Positions 39,080-48,491 of a DNA stretch of 64,000 nucleotides are shown here, piece by piece. Position 1 is the stretch's first letter. Each line of letters starts with the position of its first letter. The DNA comes from Pseudomonadota bacterium (GTDB lineage: Bacteria > Pseudomonadota > Alphaproteobacteria > Rhizobiales > Rhizobiaceae): NCBI GenBank assembly GCA_020161665.1, contig JAIUPA010000009.1:16943-80942 (forward strand), in the 5' to 3' direction. A program made the position numbers and the translations under genes. Under the pieces are notes generated by a model. It saw only the letters and a list, made by a program, of their open reading frames with translations. It had not been told where the DNA came from and searched no databases.

Positions 39080-39081
39080 AG

Positions 39082-39558
39082 TTACACACTCTTGCGCATT
39101 TCGATCGAGGTGGGGTGATCATAGCCCGCATGGGCGTATTCCCGCGTCTTGGTGAAGCCCCAGCGTGAGAAAATGGCGTGGTTTTCGACCAGTTCGATGC
39201 GGGTTTCGAGCCGGATGACCGGCTTTTGCAACTCCCGCGCCAGAACCGTGGCAGCGGCCAGCAACATGCGACCGACACCCTTGCCCTGCGCTTCCGGCGC
39301 AATGGCCAGCTTGCCGATGTACAGTGTTTCCGGTTCAGGCTTGCAGAAGATGCAGCCCAGCAGCGTATCGTTTTCCGTGGCGATGTAGGTGATCTCGGCC
39401 CGCGTTTTTTCCTTCAGGCTTTCCAGCGTCAGGCGATGGGCCGAAGACGGCGGATCAATGCGGCCATCCATATAGGAAAAGGCGCCCAGAATGATGTCGA
39501 GCAGCCCCTGCCAATCGGCAAAGTGGTCTGCATCAACACGCGTTACCTTAATCGTCAT
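39082..39558 (-). CDS. GNAT-family N-acetyltransferase
   Basis: A 158-residue GNAT acetyltransferase. The acetyl-CoA-binding loop is seen in IGKLAIAPEAQGKGVGRMLL (Q/RxxGxG/A) near residue 85, and the C-terminal strand ends in RWGFTKTREYAHAGYD. Its ATG overlaps the stop of the ThiF-like gene (ATGA), and that gene overlaps recF in the same way, so the three are co-translated. The substrate is unknown. Confidence 0.85.
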   Translation of the reverse strand: MTIKVTRVDADHFADWQGLLDIILGAFSYMDGRIDPPSSAHRLTLESLKEKTRAEITYIATENDTLLGCIFCKPEPETLYIGKLAIAPEAQGKGVGRMLLAAATVLARELQKPVIRLETRIELVENHAIFSRWGFTKTREYAHAGYDHPTSIEMRKSV

Positions 39559-40319
39559 CCGTCTTTTCTCCGGCGGTAGCGAATGGTTTCAAAGCGGGCG
39601 GCAAGCCCGTCATAAAGCAGAAGTCGACCGACAAGCGGCTCACCGATCATGGTGATCAGTTTGATGGCCTCCATCGCCATCAACGTGCCGACCACGCCGG
39701 TCAGCGCACCGACAACACCCGTCACGGCGCAATCCGGCACAAGGCCTCTCGGCGGCGCTTGCGGGAACAGATCCCGAAAGCGCGGGTTCGGCTGGCCATC
39801 GGCCGCAAACGCATAGGGTTTCAAGACCGTCAGCGAGCCATCAAACCGGCCCACTGCGCCCGTGATCAGCGGAATGCGGGCCTCTTCGGCCGCATCGGCG
39901 CTGACATAGCGCGTGTCGAAATTGTCGGACCCGTCTATGAGGATATCAAAGCGCGAAAGCAACCTCTTTGCATTGTCTTTAGTCAATCGATCTTCAAATT
40001 GTTCAATGATCACGTGCGGATTGAGGCGTGTGATGGCATCGACCGCGCTTTGCGTCTTGGCCTCGCCAAGCGTGCCCGTATCGTGGATCACTTGGCGTTG
40101 CAGGTTCGAGAGACTGACGGTATCTTCATCGATGATGCCGATGCGACCAACCCCCGCCGCAGCCAGATAGAGCAGCACGGGGCTTCCCAAGCCACCCGCA
40201 CCGATGACCAGCACGCGGGCACGCTTCAACGCCTGCTGCCCGCTTCCGCCGATCTCCGGCAGAAGGAGATGCCGCCGGTAACGCTCGATTTCATCCGGGG
40301 ACAGTATCGCGTCGCTCAT
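39555..40319 (-). CDS. ThiF/MoeB/HesA-family adenylyltransferase (E1-like)
   Basis: Cytoplasmic enzyme of 254 residues that should adenylate the C-terminal glycine of a ubiquitin-like sulfur carrier (MoaD or ThiS). VLVIGAGGLGSPVLLYLAAAGVG near residue 34 is the ATP motif, then DEDTVSLSNLQRQVIH and DGSDNFDTRY. A possible catalytic cysteine is in PDCAVTGVVG near 195. The two CxxC pairs that bind zinc in E. coli MoeB are absent: the first pair is replaced by NPRFRD and the C-terminal pair is missing. Whether it serves molybdopterin or thiamine synthesis is undecided. Confidence 0.85.
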   Translation of the reverse strand: MSDAILSPDEIERYRRHLLLPEIGGSGQQALKRARVLVIGAGGLGSPVLLYLAAAGVGRIGIIDEDTVSLSNLQRQVIHDTGTLGEAKTQSAVDAITRLNPHVIIEQFEDRLTKDNAKRLLSRFDILIDGSDNFDTRYVSADAAEEARIPLITGAVGRFDGSLTVLKPYAFAADGQPNPRFRDLFPQAPPRGLVPDCAVTGVVGALTGVVGTLMAMEAIKLITMIGEPLVGRLLLYDGLAARFETIRYRRRKDG

Positions 40320-41449
40320 GGCGCTTCCTCCGCCACACTGGCATCCTTCACCGTGAAATATTGAGCGCGGTCTCCAAGGGCTGAAAACATGGCGCGGTCC
40401 GTGCCGGTCATGAAGGCCTGCCCGCCGAGCGCATGGATGCGGTCAAAGAGGGCGGCGCGGCGATTGGCATCGAGATGGGCGGCAATCTCATCCAGCAGAA
40501 GAATCGGCGCAAAGCCGGTCATATCGGCGTTCAGCTGCGCATGGGCGAGGATCAGGCCGGTCAAAAGGGCCTTCTGCTCGCCGGTCGAGCAACGATCCGC
40601 TTCCATATCCTTCTCGCGGTGACGCACCAGTAGATCGGCGCGGTGCGGGCCTTCCAGCGTGCGCCCTGCCGCCGCGTCGCGATAGCGGCTCTCCTCCAGC
40701 ATGGTCGCATAGCGGTCTTCCAGCTCAAGGGCTGGCACGCCCTGCGCTTCATCGAGAAAGCCGGAGAGCGCCAGAACCGCAGTCGGAAAAGGCTGGGCCT
40801 CGCTCACCGTGCGTTCGGTCAACGCGGCGAGCAGGCCGAGCATTTCGCGTCGCGCCAGCATCATGGCAATGCCAAGCGACGCCATCTGCCGTTCCAGCCC
40901 GGAGAGCCAGGCAGGATCAAAGCGGCTTTCGGACAGAAGCTTGTTGCGGCTTCGCATGGCGCGCTCAAAATCGCTGGCGCGGCGTCCATGGGCCGGATCG
41001 AGCGAGAGGACAAGCCGATCCAGAAAGCGCCTGCGATCCGAAGCCCCGCCGGTGAAAAGCCCGTCCATCGCAGGCGTCATCCACAAGACGTTCAGATGGT
41101 CCGTCAGCTCATCGGCACTCTTGGCCGCGGTGCCATTCAGGCGAAGGCGGCGGGTCAGCGTTTCCTCATTGAGGTCAACGCCCGTGCCGATGGCCACCTC
41201 GCCCGCGATGCCATCCACTTCGGCAAAGATGGTGAAGGCCTGCGCACCGTTTCGCACCACCTCATCATAGGCGGCCCGGCGAAAGCCTCGCCCCGGTGAG
41301 AGGAAGGAGATCGCCTCCATGAGATTGGTCTTGCCCGCGCCGTTATCGCCGGTCAGCACCACATGACGCCCGTCAAAGCGCAATTGCAGGGCCGCATAGT
41401 TGCGAAACTGCGTGAGAGACAGACGGGAGATGTGTACCTTTTGGGCCAT
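40316..41449 (-). CDS. recF: DNA replication and repair protein RecF
   Basis: SMC-like ATPase of 377 residues that helps load RecA at gaps with RecO and RecR. Walker A LTGDNGAGKTNLMEAISFLS is near residue 33, the signature region around DRCSTGEQKALLTGLILAHA near 285, and Walker B ILLLDEIAAHLD near 320. It is not next to dnaN or gyrB as in many bacteria, which is usual in rhizobia. It overlaps the ThiF-like gene. recR lies about 18 kb away in this window. Confidence 0.95.
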   Translation of the reverse strand: MAQKVHISRLSLTQFRNYAALQLRFDGRHVVLTGDNGAGKTNLMEAISFLSPGRGFRRAAYDEVVRNGAQAFTIFAEVDGIAGEVAIGTGVDLNEETLTRRLRLNGTAAKSADELTDHLNVLWMTPAMDGLFTGGASDRRRFLDRLVLSLDPAHGRRASDFERAMRSRNKLLSESRFDPAWLSGLERQMASLGIAMMLARREMLGLLAALTERTVSEAQPFPTAVLALSGFLDEAQGVPALELEDRYATMLEESRYRDAAAGRTLEGPHRADLLVRHREKDMEADRCSTGEQKALLTGLILAHAQLNADMTGFAPILLLDEIAAHLDANRRAALFDRIHALGGQAFMTGTDRAMFSALGDRAQYFTVKDASVAEEAP

Positions 41450-41517
41450 GAAGCGAACAATCCGGAAAGCGCCACAGTGCTATCCTATTCGCGTCCTTGA
41501 GGAAACAGGGCGGGCGA

Positions 41518-42111
41518 TCACGCTTTGATGCCCGTGACGATGATATCGACCACCGCCGCGATGGCTGCCTGCACATTGTCGAAGCGGTTGGTCAATAGGC
41601 GTCCCCAGACAAAGGAGGCGAGCATTTCCGGTATGATCAGCGGATCGACATCGGCGCGAACCTCACCGCGGGCCTGCGCCATGCGCACCATTTCGCTGCT
41701 GTGGCGAAACCGTCCTTCAAGATAGGCCGCCAGCGCCGCCGAGGTGGCGGCATCTGCCTGCGCCTCGGCGATGACGCTGCGGATCAATGCGCCCGTCGAT
41801 TCGTTTTCGCAAACGGTGAAGAGATGTTCGAGGAAGCCCGTCAGATCAGCGCGAATGTTGCCAACCGGCTCGAAGGCAAAGTGAGACTGCTTGTGGTGCT
41901 GGTAGACATCTAGCAACAACGCGGCCTTGCTCGGCCACCAGCGATAGATGGTCGGTTTTCCGGCGCGTGCGCGGCGCGCCACGGCCTCAATCGAGAAATT
42001 CGCAAGCCCGCCCTCCAGCAACACGGCTTCGGCTGCCTGCAGGATTGCTTCTTCACTGGCCGGGTTACGCTGCGCACCAATCGAGCGCCGCGCCTCTTTC
42101 ACATCCGTCAT
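41518..42111 (-). CDS. TetR-family transcriptional repressor
   Basis: A 197-residue one-component regulator. The N-terminal HTH is clear: EEAILQAAEAVLLEGGLANF then IEAVARRARAGKPTIYRWWP near residues 20-65. The C-terminal ligand domain is of the kind that pairs with this HTH in alphaproteobacteria. It is divergent from a small membrane protein gene. A perfect 18+18-bp palindrome in the gap is almost certainly its operator, implying autoregulation and control of the neighbour. The inducer is unknown. Confidence 0.92.
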   Translation of the reverse strand: MTDVKEARRSIGAQRNPASEEAILQAAEAVLLEGGLANFSIEAVARRARAGKPTIYRWWPSKAALLLDVYQHHKQSHFAFEPVGNIRADLTGFLEHLFTVCENESTGALIRSVIAEAQADAATSAALAAYLEGRFRHSSEMVRMAQARGEVRADVDPLIIPEMLASFVWGRLLTNRFDNVQAAIAAVVDIIVTGIKA

Positions 42112-42158
42112 TATCGTCAGCTTTCAGAATTTTTCGCAGGCTAGCATGGTTTTGACTT

Positions 42159-42200
42159 GAACGGAACGTTTCGTTTCTATATAAACGAAACGTTCCGTTC
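42159..42200. promoter_or_regulatory. perfect 18+18-bp inverted repeat, TetR operator
   Basis: GAACGGAACGTTTCGTTT at 42159-42176 is repeated in perfect inverted form at 42183-42200, separated by CTATAT. Each arm itself contains smaller symmetric parts (AACGTT; CGGAACG against CGTTTCG), so the site could hold two repressor dimers. It lies 47 bases from the TetR start and 42 bases from the membrane protein start and must overlap both promoters. Confidence 0.88.
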
Positions 42201-42242
42201 TATTAAACGCCGCCCCCCCGTCCGTATACCCGAGGAAATCCC

Positions 42243-42479
42243 ATGTCCACGAACGCTCCCGCTCGTACCCTTTCCAAACCGCGCCTGGCGCTGGCCATGC
42301 TCGTTCCGGTCTATCCCTTCATCACGGCGCTGCTTTACATCGTCATGCCGCTCACCGAAGGCTGGCAGATCTGGCAGCGCACGCTGCTGATCGCCCCCTT
42401 CATGGTGGTCAGCATTATCTTCGTCATCGCGCCGATGGTGCAAAAGCATTTTGCCCGCTTCATCCTGCGAAGCGCCTGA
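42243..42479 (+). CDS. small two-helix membrane protein under TetR control
   Basis: A 78-residue protein not assigned to a family. Two hydrophobic segments, about 17-37 (LALAMLVPVYPFITALLYIV) and 47-66 (TLLIAPFMVVSIIFVIAPMV), are joined by a short polar loop with TEGWQIWQR. The N-terminus is polar with several basic residues and the C-terminus ends KHFARFILRSA. Size and topology are reminiscent of small DUF2798-like membrane proteins, but no signature confirms it. Control by the divergent TetR regulator suggests a role in envelope stress or efflux (inference). Confidence 0.75.
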   Translation: MSTNAPARTLSKPRLALAMLVPVYPFITALLYIVMPLTEGWQIWQRTLLIAPFMVVSIIFVIAPMVQKHFARFILRSA

Positions 42480-42488
42480 AACGCAAAA

Positions 42489-42521
42489 AGGCCGGAGCGT
42501 TGCCGCCCCGGCCTCGTTTTT
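42489..42521. terminator. bidirectional terminator between small membrane protein and dnaJ
   Basis: AGGCCGG pairs with CCGGCCT around a 12-base GC-rich loop. AAAAA lies on the left and CGTTTTT on the right, so both converging transcripts (dnaJ from the right, the membrane protein from the left) meet a hairpin followed by a U-run. Confidence 0.75.
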
Positions 42522-42537
42522 CGGACATCGATCCCGA

Positions 42538-43668
42538 TCAGGTGTCGAAGAAGTCCTTCATACGGGCAAAGAAGCCGGAGGATTCCGGATTGTTCTCGCC
42601 CGAAGAGATCTTCTCGAACTCCTGCAGCAGTTCGCGCTGGCGCTTGGTCAGCTTCTGCGGCGTTTCGATCTGGATCTGGATATAAAGATCACCCACCTGC
42701 GTCGAGCGCAGAACCGGCATGCCCTTGTTCTTCAGGCGGAACTGGCGACCGGCCTGCGTGCCTTCCGGCACCGTGACACGCGACTTCGAGCCATCAAGCG
42801 TCGACACATCAAAGGTGCCACCAAGGGCTGCCGTCGTCATGGAAATCGGCACGGTGCAGTAAAGGTCCGCCCCGTCGCGCTGGAAGAACTCATGCGGCTT
42901 GACCGACAGGAAGATGTAAAGATCACCCGCCGGACCACCGCGAAGACCCGCCTCGCCCTCGCCCTGAAGACGAATGCGCGTGCCATCCTCGATGCCTGCC
43001 GGAATATTGACCGACAGCGAACGCTCTTCCGTCACGCGGCCCTGACCGTGACATTTGGTGCAGGGGTCGCTGATCGTCTGACCCCGACCATGACAGGTCG
43101 GACAGGTGCGTTCCACCGAGAAGAAACCCTGGCTGGCGCGAACCCGGCCCGAGCCCTGGCAGGTGGCGCAGGTCTTCGGCTGCGTGCCGGGCTTGGCGCC
43201 CGATCCCGTACAGACATCGCAGGTGATCGAGGTCGGAACCCGCACCTGCGCCGTCTTGCCCGTGAAGGCCTCTTCCAGCGAAATTTCCATGTTGTAGCGA
43301 AGATCGGCACCGCGTTCGCGACCGCCGGAGGCCCGACGACCACGGCCGCCGCCCATCATCTCGCCAAAAATGTCTTCGAAGATGTCGGAGAAACCACCCG
43401 CGCCGAAACCGCCGCCGCCAAAGCCCTGACCGCCACCACCCTGTTCAAAGGCAGCGTGACCGAAACGGTCATAGGCGGCCCGCTTCTGCGGGTCCTTCAG
43501 CGTTTCATACGCTTCATTGATTTCCTTGAACTTCTTCTCGGCTTCGTCATCGCCCGGGTTCTTGTCCGGGTGATACTTCATCGCCAGCTTGCGGAAGGCG
43601 CTTTTCAGCTCTTTCTCATCCGCCGTCTTGCTGACGCCCAGCGTCTCGTAGAAATCAGCTTTTGCCAT
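42538..43668 (-). CDS. dnaJ: chaperone DnaJ
   Basis: Type I Hsp40 co-chaperone of 376 residues that stimulates DnaK. The J domain at 4-70 contains YHPDKNPGD with the HPD tripeptide. A Gly-rich region ([16 protein letters not shown]) follows, then four zinc-finger repeats near 140-210: [24 protein letters not shown] and CTKCHGQG. Substrate-binding domains complete the protein. It lies 80 bases downstream of dnaK in the usual order, with a hairpin between. Confidence 0.97.
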   Translation of the reverse strand: MAKADFYETLGVSKTADEKELKSAFRKLAMKYHPDKNPGDDEAEKKFKEINEAYETLKDPQKRAAYDRFGHAAFEQGGGGQGFGGGGFGAGGFSDIFEDIFGEMMGGGRGRRASGGRERGADLRYNMEISLEEAFTGKTAQVRVPTSITCDVCTGSGAKPGTQPKTCATCQGSGRVRASQGFFSVERTCPTCHGRGQTISDPCTKCHGQGRVTEERSLSVNIPAGIEDGTRIRLQGEGEAGLRGGPAGDLYIFLSVKPHEFFQRDGADLYCTVPISMTTAALGGTFDVSTLDGSKSRVTVPEGTQAGRQFRLKNKGMPVLRSTQVGDLYIQIQIETPQKLTKRQRELLQEFEKISSGENNPESSGFFARMKDFFDT

Positions 43669-43691
43669 TGAGGTTCGGCTCCTTAAAGCAT

Positions 43692-43718
43692 GTCCGGCTG
43701 CCCTTGGGACAGCCGGAC
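43692..43718 (-). other. hairpin between dnaK and dnaJ
   Basis: GTCCGGCTG pairs perfectly with CAGCCGGAC around a nine-base loop. On the minus strand only ATGCTTTAAGG follows, so it is a weak terminator at best. It may stabilise the dnaK message and reduce dnaJ expression relative to dnaK. Confidence 0.55.
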
Positions 43719-43748
43719 TTCAAGGTTCACTTCGGACGGAAATCAGCC

Positions 43749-45653
43749 TTATGCCGACTTCTTGTCGTCCTTGATTTCCTCGTAGTCGGCATCGACGATA
43801 TCGTCCTTGCCGCCTTCGGAACCTTCGGCACCGGCTTCGGCCTGCTGGGATTCGTAGATGGCCTGACCAAGCTTCATGGCCACTTCCGTCAGCGTCTGCG
43901 TCTTGGCCTTGATGTCTTCGGCGTCCGGCTCAACCGCTTCGATCGAGGTCTTCAGCGCGGCAACAGCATCTTCGATGGCCTTGCGGTCGGCTTCGGAAAC
44001 CTTGTCACCATATTCCTTGAGCGACTTCTCCGTGGAGTGGACAAGGCTTTCGGCATGGTTCTTGGCTTCGACAGCTTCACGACGCTTCTTGTCTTCGGCA
44101 GCGTGGGCTTCGGCGTCCTTGACCATCTTGTCGATGTCGGCGTCAGACAGACCACCCGAGGCCTGAATGCGGATCTGCTGTTCCTTGCCGGTGCCCTTGT
44201 CCTTGGCCGAAACCTGAACAATGCCGTTGGCGTCGATGTCGAAGGTCACTTCGATCTGCGGAACGCCGCGCGGTGCGGGCGGCAGGCCCACGAGGTCGAA
44301 CTGGCCGAGCAGCTTGTTATCGGCCGCCATTTCGCGCTCGCCCTGGCTGACGCGGATGGTCACGGCAGACTGGTTGTCATCGGCGGTCGAGAAGACCTGG
44401 CTCTTCTTCGTCGGGATCGTCGTGTTACGGTCGATCAGACGGGTGAAGACGCCACCGAGCGTTTCGATGCCGAGCGACAGCGGGGTCACGTCGAGGAGCA
44501 GAACGTCCTTGACGTCGCCCTGCAGAACACCGCCCTGAATGGCTGCGCCAAGCGCCACCACTTCATCCGGGTTCACGCCCTTATGCGGCTCCTTGCCGAA
44601 CAGCTGCTTGACGACTTCCTGCACCTTCGGCATGCGGCTCATGCCGCCAACGAGAACGACTTCATCGATCTCGGCAGCCGTGACGCCGGCATCCTTGAGC
44701 GCGGCCTTGCAGGGTGCCACGGTGCGCTGCACGAGGTCATCCACCAAGCTTTCGAACTTGGCGCGGGTCAGCTTCAGCGTCAGGTGCTTCGGGCCGGAAG
44801 CATCCGCCGTGATGAACGGCAGGTTGATTTCGGTCTGCTGCGAGGACGAAAGCTCGATCTTGGCCTTTTCGGCAGCTTCCTTGAGGCGCTGCAGAGCCAG
44901 CTTGTCGTTCTTCAGGTCGATGCCGTTGTCCTTCTTGAACTCGTCGGCCAGATATTCGACCAGACGCATGTCGAAGTCTTCACCACCGAGGAAGGTGTCG
45001 CCGTTGGTCGACTTCACTTCGAAGACGCCATCACCGATTTCCAGAACCGAGATATCGAACGTGCCGCCGCCAAGGTCGTAAACGGCAATCGTCTTGCCTT
45101 CCTTCTTGTCGAGGCCATAGGCAAGGGCAGCCGCGGTCGGCTCGTTGATGATGCGCAGGACTTCGAGACCGGCGATACGGCCGGCATCCTTGGTGGCCTG
45201 ACGCTGGGCATCATTGAAGTAGGCCGGAACGGTGATGACGGCCTTTTCGACCTTTTCGCCGAGATAGGCTTCTGCCGTTTCCTTCATCTTCTGAAGGATC
45301 ATGGCCGAGATCTGGGCCGGGGAATAATTCTTGCCACCAGCCTGAACCCAGGCATCGCCATTGTCGCCATTGACGATCTCGAAGGGAACGAGGCCCTTGT
45401 CCTTCGTCACGGTCGGGTCTTCGTAGCGGCGACCGATGAGGCGCTTGACCGCAAACAGCGTGTTGGTGGGGTTGGTGACAGCCTGACGCTTGGCCGGCTG
45501 GCCGACGAGACGCTCGCCGTCATCGCTGAAAGCGACCATGGACGGCGTGGTGCGTGCACCTTCAGCGTTTTCGATAACCTTCGCGTCCTTGCCATCCATG
45601 ACGGCGACGCAGGAATTGGTCGTTCCGAGGTCGATACCGATTACTTTTGCCAT
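43749..45653 (-). CDS. dnaK: chaperone DnaK (Hsp70)
   Basis: Cytoplasmic ATP-dependent chaperone of 634 residues. It starts [20 protein letters not shown], the Hsp70 phosphate-1 signature; [16 protein letters not shown] near 195 and [19 protein letters not shown] near 335 are the other two. The interdomain linker is read in [19 protein letters not shown] near 387. The C-terminal tail [14 protein letters not shown] matches the alphaproteobacterial ending. AGGAG eight bases before ATG 45653 fixes the start; a 10-codon upstream extension is spurious. Confidence 0.98.
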   Translation of the reverse strand: MAKVIGIDLGTTNSCVAVMDGKDAKVIENAEGARTTPSMVAFSDDGERLVGQPAKRQAVTNPTNTLFAVKRLIGRRYEDPTVTKDKGLVPFEIVNGDNGDAWVQAGGKNYSPAQISAMILQKMKETAEAYLGEKVEKAVITVPAYFNDAQRQATKDAGRIAGLEVLRIINEPTAAALAYGLDKKEGKTIAVYDLGGGTFDISVLEIGDGVFEVKSTNGDTFLGGEDFDMRLVEYLADEFKKDNGIDLKNDKLALQRLKEAAEKAKIELSSSQQTEINLPFITADASGPKHLTLKLTRAKFESLVDDLVQRTVAPCKAALKDAGVTAAEIDEVVLVGGMSRMPKVQEVVKQLFGKEPHKGVNPDEVVALGAAIQGGVLQGDVKDVLLLDVTPLSLGIETLGGVFTRLIDRNTTIPTKKSQVFSTADDNQSAVTIRVSQGEREMAADNKLLGQFDLVGLPPAPRGVPQIEVTFDIDANGIVQVSAKDKGTGKEQQIRIQASGGLSDADIDKMVKDAEAHAAEDKKRREAVEAKNHAESLVHSTEKSLKEYGDKVSEADRKAIEDAVAALKTSIEAVEPDAEDIKAKTQTLTEVAMKLGQAIYESQQAEAGAEGSEGGKDDIVDADYEEIKDDKKSA

Positions 45654-45760
45654 TTCACTTCTCCTTGAAGCAGGCCACCGCAACCCCTTGAAGGCATTGC
45701 CTGGCGACCCCTTGACTTTAAGTCTGGATTTCTTGGCCCCTGGGCCTCGATTATGTCGGG

Positions 45761-45790
45761 TATATAAGGAGCCGATTTCGGGACTGCAAG
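45761..45790 (-). promoter_or_regulatory. RpoH-type heat-shock promoter of dnaK
   Basis: On the minus strand CTTG (45790-45787) and CTTATATA (45768-45761) are 18 bases apart. This fits the alphaproteobacterial heat-shock promoter pattern, CTTG followed after 17-18 bases by CYTATnT. It lies about 110 bases before the dnaK start codon. No CIRCE-type inverted repeat is present, consistent with sigma-32 rather than HrcA control. Confidence 0.55.
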
Positions 45791-45906
45791 GCGCATAAGA
45801 GCGTCTTTGAAGGCAAATTTACCGGCTTTTTCACGCTTCAGAACGCCGTTCGATCTTTCAGATTCGCACTTTACGCTTCAGGCCGTTTTGAGTCGCCTGT
45901 CTTTAT

Positions 45907-45931
45907 CCCGAAACGGGTTCCCACTTTCGGG
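45907..45931. repeat. short palindromic element near the PBP1A 3' end
   Basis: CCCGAAA and TTTCGGG pair around an 11-base loop. The core matches the inner part of the palindromic element at 18271-18317. It lies 10 bases beyond the PBP1A stop and may serve as a mRNA 3' end although no T-run follows on the minus strand. Confidence 0.45.
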
Positions 45932-45940
45932 CAACATGCT

Positions 45941-48247
45941 TCAGTTGCCCATGATGACATCAAGCAACGTTGTCTTGCGCGAACCGTTTTGCTGACGCGT
46001 CCCGCCATCGATTTCGCCCGGCGGAACAGGCCCCTCGAGAATGTCGCCTGCCTGGGGATCGGCCATGCCGCCCTGATCCTGCGGCATGGGGCCGCCCGCC
46101 ACCGGAACCTGCGGTTCAGGCATCACACGCGGTTGCGGGGCAGGCTCACGCTCACCCGGCAGAACGCCGGAAATAATGTCCATGATCGTTGTTTGATGCG
46201 GCTCGGTGTTCGGCTGCGGTGCCGATGCCGGGGGCAGCATGCTTTGCGGCACGCGCCCATCGACGCCCAGACCAAAGAGCGGCGCGGGCGACAGCCCCTT
46301 ATGGGCAGCGGTCATGAATTCCTTCCAGGCCTTGGCCGGAAGACCACCGCCGGTGACCTTCTTCATCGGCGTGCCATCATCATTGCCGAACCAGATGCCC
46401 GCCGTCAGATTGGAGGTGTAGCCGACAAACAGCGCATCTCGGAAGGATTGGGTCGTGCCGGATTTGCCAGCCGCCTGCCAGCCATCCAGCCGGGCGGCCT
46501 TGCCGGTGCCTTCGGTGATGACGTGGGTGAGCATGGAATTCATCGTCGCGGCGATGTTTTCCTGCAAGACACGCGGCGGCGTGTCATAGGTGTTTTCGTA
46601 GAGAACATTGCCATCGGCGTCAGAAATGCGGCGCACGACATGGGGCGTTGCCTTGTATCCGCCATTCATGAACGGCGCGTAGGAGGCGGTCAGCTCGGTG
46701 AGTGTCACTTCCGATGTGCCGAGCGCGATGGAGGCATTGGCCTGCAGTTCGGAATCAATGCCCATGCGGTGCGCGACCTGCGCCACCGTCGCCGGGCCGA
46801 CCTCCATCACAAGCTGGGCGGCAATCGTGTTCAGGGAGTTTGCGAGCGCCGTGGCAATCGTCACCGGCCCGCGATATTTCTCGTCATAGTTCTCCGGCGT
46901 CCAGTTGCCGATCCGGACCGGAGCATCATCACGCACCGAATCCGGCGTCAAACCGGCTTCAAGGGCCGCCGTATAAACGAAGGGCTTGAAGGCCGAACCG
47001 GGCTGGCGTTTGGCCTTCATGGCGCGGTTGAACTGGCTTTTGGCATAGTCGCGACCGCCCACCAGTGCGCGAATGGCACCCGTTCCATCAATCGCCACCA
47101 GCGCGGCCTGTGAAGCGCCCTGCTTTGCCCCTTCGCCATCGAGGAATTTGGCAAGCGCCTGATCGGCCTTGCGTTCCAGACCCATGTCGAGCGTGGTATC
47201 GACCACCACATCGGTCTTTACCTCGCCAATCAGGCGCGTGACCTCGTCCATGACCATGTCGGCGACGTAATATTGCCCGCCCGACCAGTAGCTCTTGGCC
47301 TTGGTCGGCGACTGGCTCATGGCGGTTGCCACTTCGGTCTCTGAAATCATGCCCTGATCGCGCATGGCGGCCAGCACCACCTGTGCGCGGTCGTCCGCCG
47401 CTTTCGGATCACGAGCCGGGGAAAGGCGCGACGGCGCTTTCAAGAGACCCGCGAGCAGGGCGGCCTGCCCGAGATTCACATCCCGCGCCGACTTGCCGAA
47501 ATAGCGCTGCGAAGCGGCCTCGACGCCATAGGCATTCGAACCGAAGAAAACGCGATTGAGATAGAGCGCGAGAATCTGGTCCTTGGTGTATTTATGCTCC
47601 AGCCAGATGGCGAGCAGCACTTCCTGAACCTTGCGCTCCAAGGTGCGTTCCGGCGACAGAAACAGGTTCTTGGCCAGCTGCTGCGTCAGCGTCGAGCCAC
47701 CCTGCACCATGCGTCCCGTCGTGACGTTCGTCACCATGGCACGCGCCAGACCAATCGGGTCAATGCCGAAATGCGAGTAGAAGCGGCGGTCTTCGATCGC
47801 CACCACCGCCTGCGGAATATAGGGCGACATGGCATCCAGCGAGAGCGCCTCGCCGCCCGTCGCGCCGCGATTGGCAATCGTCTTGCCGTCCACCGAGACG
47901 ATCTTCACGTTCGGAGGTCGTTCAGGGATCGTCCAGGATGAGGCGCTTGGCATGCGCGCGCCGTAATAAAGCACCAGCCCACCAATGCCGATGGCACCCC
48001 AGATGGAGAGGACAAAGCCCCAATAGATCAGGAAGCTGATGGCACCCAACAGTCCGCCTGAGCGGCGACGCTGGCGCTTTTGTTTGCGCGGCGCGCCGGA
48101 GCGTTCAGGCTTGGACTTGCGCTTGGAGCCACCGCGACCGCCAATGCGCTCTTCATCATCCAGACGAAAATCATCATCCCGGGAAGACCGGGAACGATCG
48201 TCAAAACTGGGCTCCACGCGTCGCGATGATTTATCCCTGCCTGCCAT
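45941..48247 (-). CDS. class A penicillin-binding protein (PBP1A family), bifunctional peptidoglycan synthase
   Basis: Inner-membrane enzyme of 768 residues that polymerises and cross-links peptidoglycan. A basic, Arg/Lys-rich cytoplasmic tail of about 75 residues precedes the membrane anchor LISFLIYWGFVLSIWGAIGI-like segment. The glycosyltransferase 51 motifs are EDRRFYSHFGID, GGSTLTQQLAKNL and ALYLNRVFFG (about 145-250). The transpeptidase has SAFK of PGSAFKPFVYTA, SLN of NSLNTIAAQ, and KSGT near 600. The C-terminus is a Pro/Gln-rich tail ending KTTLLDVIMGN. ATG 48247 was chosen; ATG 48289 is possible. Confidence 0.93.
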   Translation of the reverse strand: MAGRDKSSRRVEPSFDDRSRSSRDDDFRLDDEERIGGRGGSKRKSKPERSGAPRKQKRQRRRSGGLLGAISFLIYWGFVLSIWGAIGIGGLVLYYGARMPSASSWTIPERPPNVKIVSVDGKTIANRGATGGEALSLDAMSPYIPQAVVAIEDRRFYSHFGIDPIGLARAMVTNVTTGRMVQGGSTLTQQLAKNLFLSPERTLERKVQEVLLAIWLEHKYTKDQILALYLNRVFFGSNAYGVEAASQRYFGKSARDVNLGQAALLAGLLKAPSRLSPARDPKAADDRAQVVLAAMRDQGMISETEVATAMSQSPTKAKSYWSGGQYYVADMVMDEVTRLIGEVKTDVVVDTTLDMGLERKADQALAKFLDGEGAKQGASQAALVAIDGTGAIRALVGGRDYAKSQFNRAMKAKRQPGSAFKPFVYTAALEAGLTPDSVRDDAPVRIGNWTPENYDEKYRGPVTIATALANSLNTIAAQLVMEVGPATVAQVAHRMGIDSELQANASIALGTSEVTLTELTASYAPFMNGGYKATPHVVRRISDADGNVLYENTYDTPPRVLQENIAATMNSMLTHVITEGTGKAARLDGWQAAGKSGTTQSFRDALFVGYTSNLTAGIWFGNDDGTPMKKVTGGGLPAKAWKEFMTAAHKGLSPAPLFGLGVDGRVPQSMLPPASAPQPNTEPHQTTIMDIISGVLPGEREPAPQPRVMPEPQVPVAGGPMPQDQGGMADPQAGDILEGPVPPGEIDGGTRQQNGSRKTTLLDVIMGN

Positions 48248-48343
48248 GGAACCGGTCAAGTCTCCTGTTCGCGGGCACTCCCCACGCATCCTAGAACGTT
48301 TTCACTCTTCTCAGAATCGTGAAGACGTTCTCGTTTTTGTTTT

Positions 48344-48391
48344 ACGCATTTCCGGACGCAAAACCGCATCACACTTTTGCTGGAAATGCTC
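48344..48391. repeat. diverged single copy of the 59-bp repeat family
   Basis: ACGCATTTCCGGACGCAAAA then CCGCATCACACTTTTGCTGG and AAATGCTC match the unit tandemly repeated at 15456-15583 with two or three changes. GCATTTCC and GGAAATGC pair as a hairpin. It lies between PBP1A and the YbaK gene, 32 kb from the tandem copies, which shows the family is dispersed. Confidence 0.7.
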
Positions 48392-48491
48392 AAATCTTCT
48401 GATCAGATGGACCTGAACTTTAATTGCGGCGATTTAAGGGGGCGTAAACATAAGGTTAACAAATGCTTCCCGCCAAACCCGAATAGCCGTA

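Noticed and set aside
43662..45668. 668-codon open frame on the strand opposite dnaK
   Set aside because: Same reason: it shadows dnaK almost end to end, and such frames are a known artefact of dnaK codon bias.
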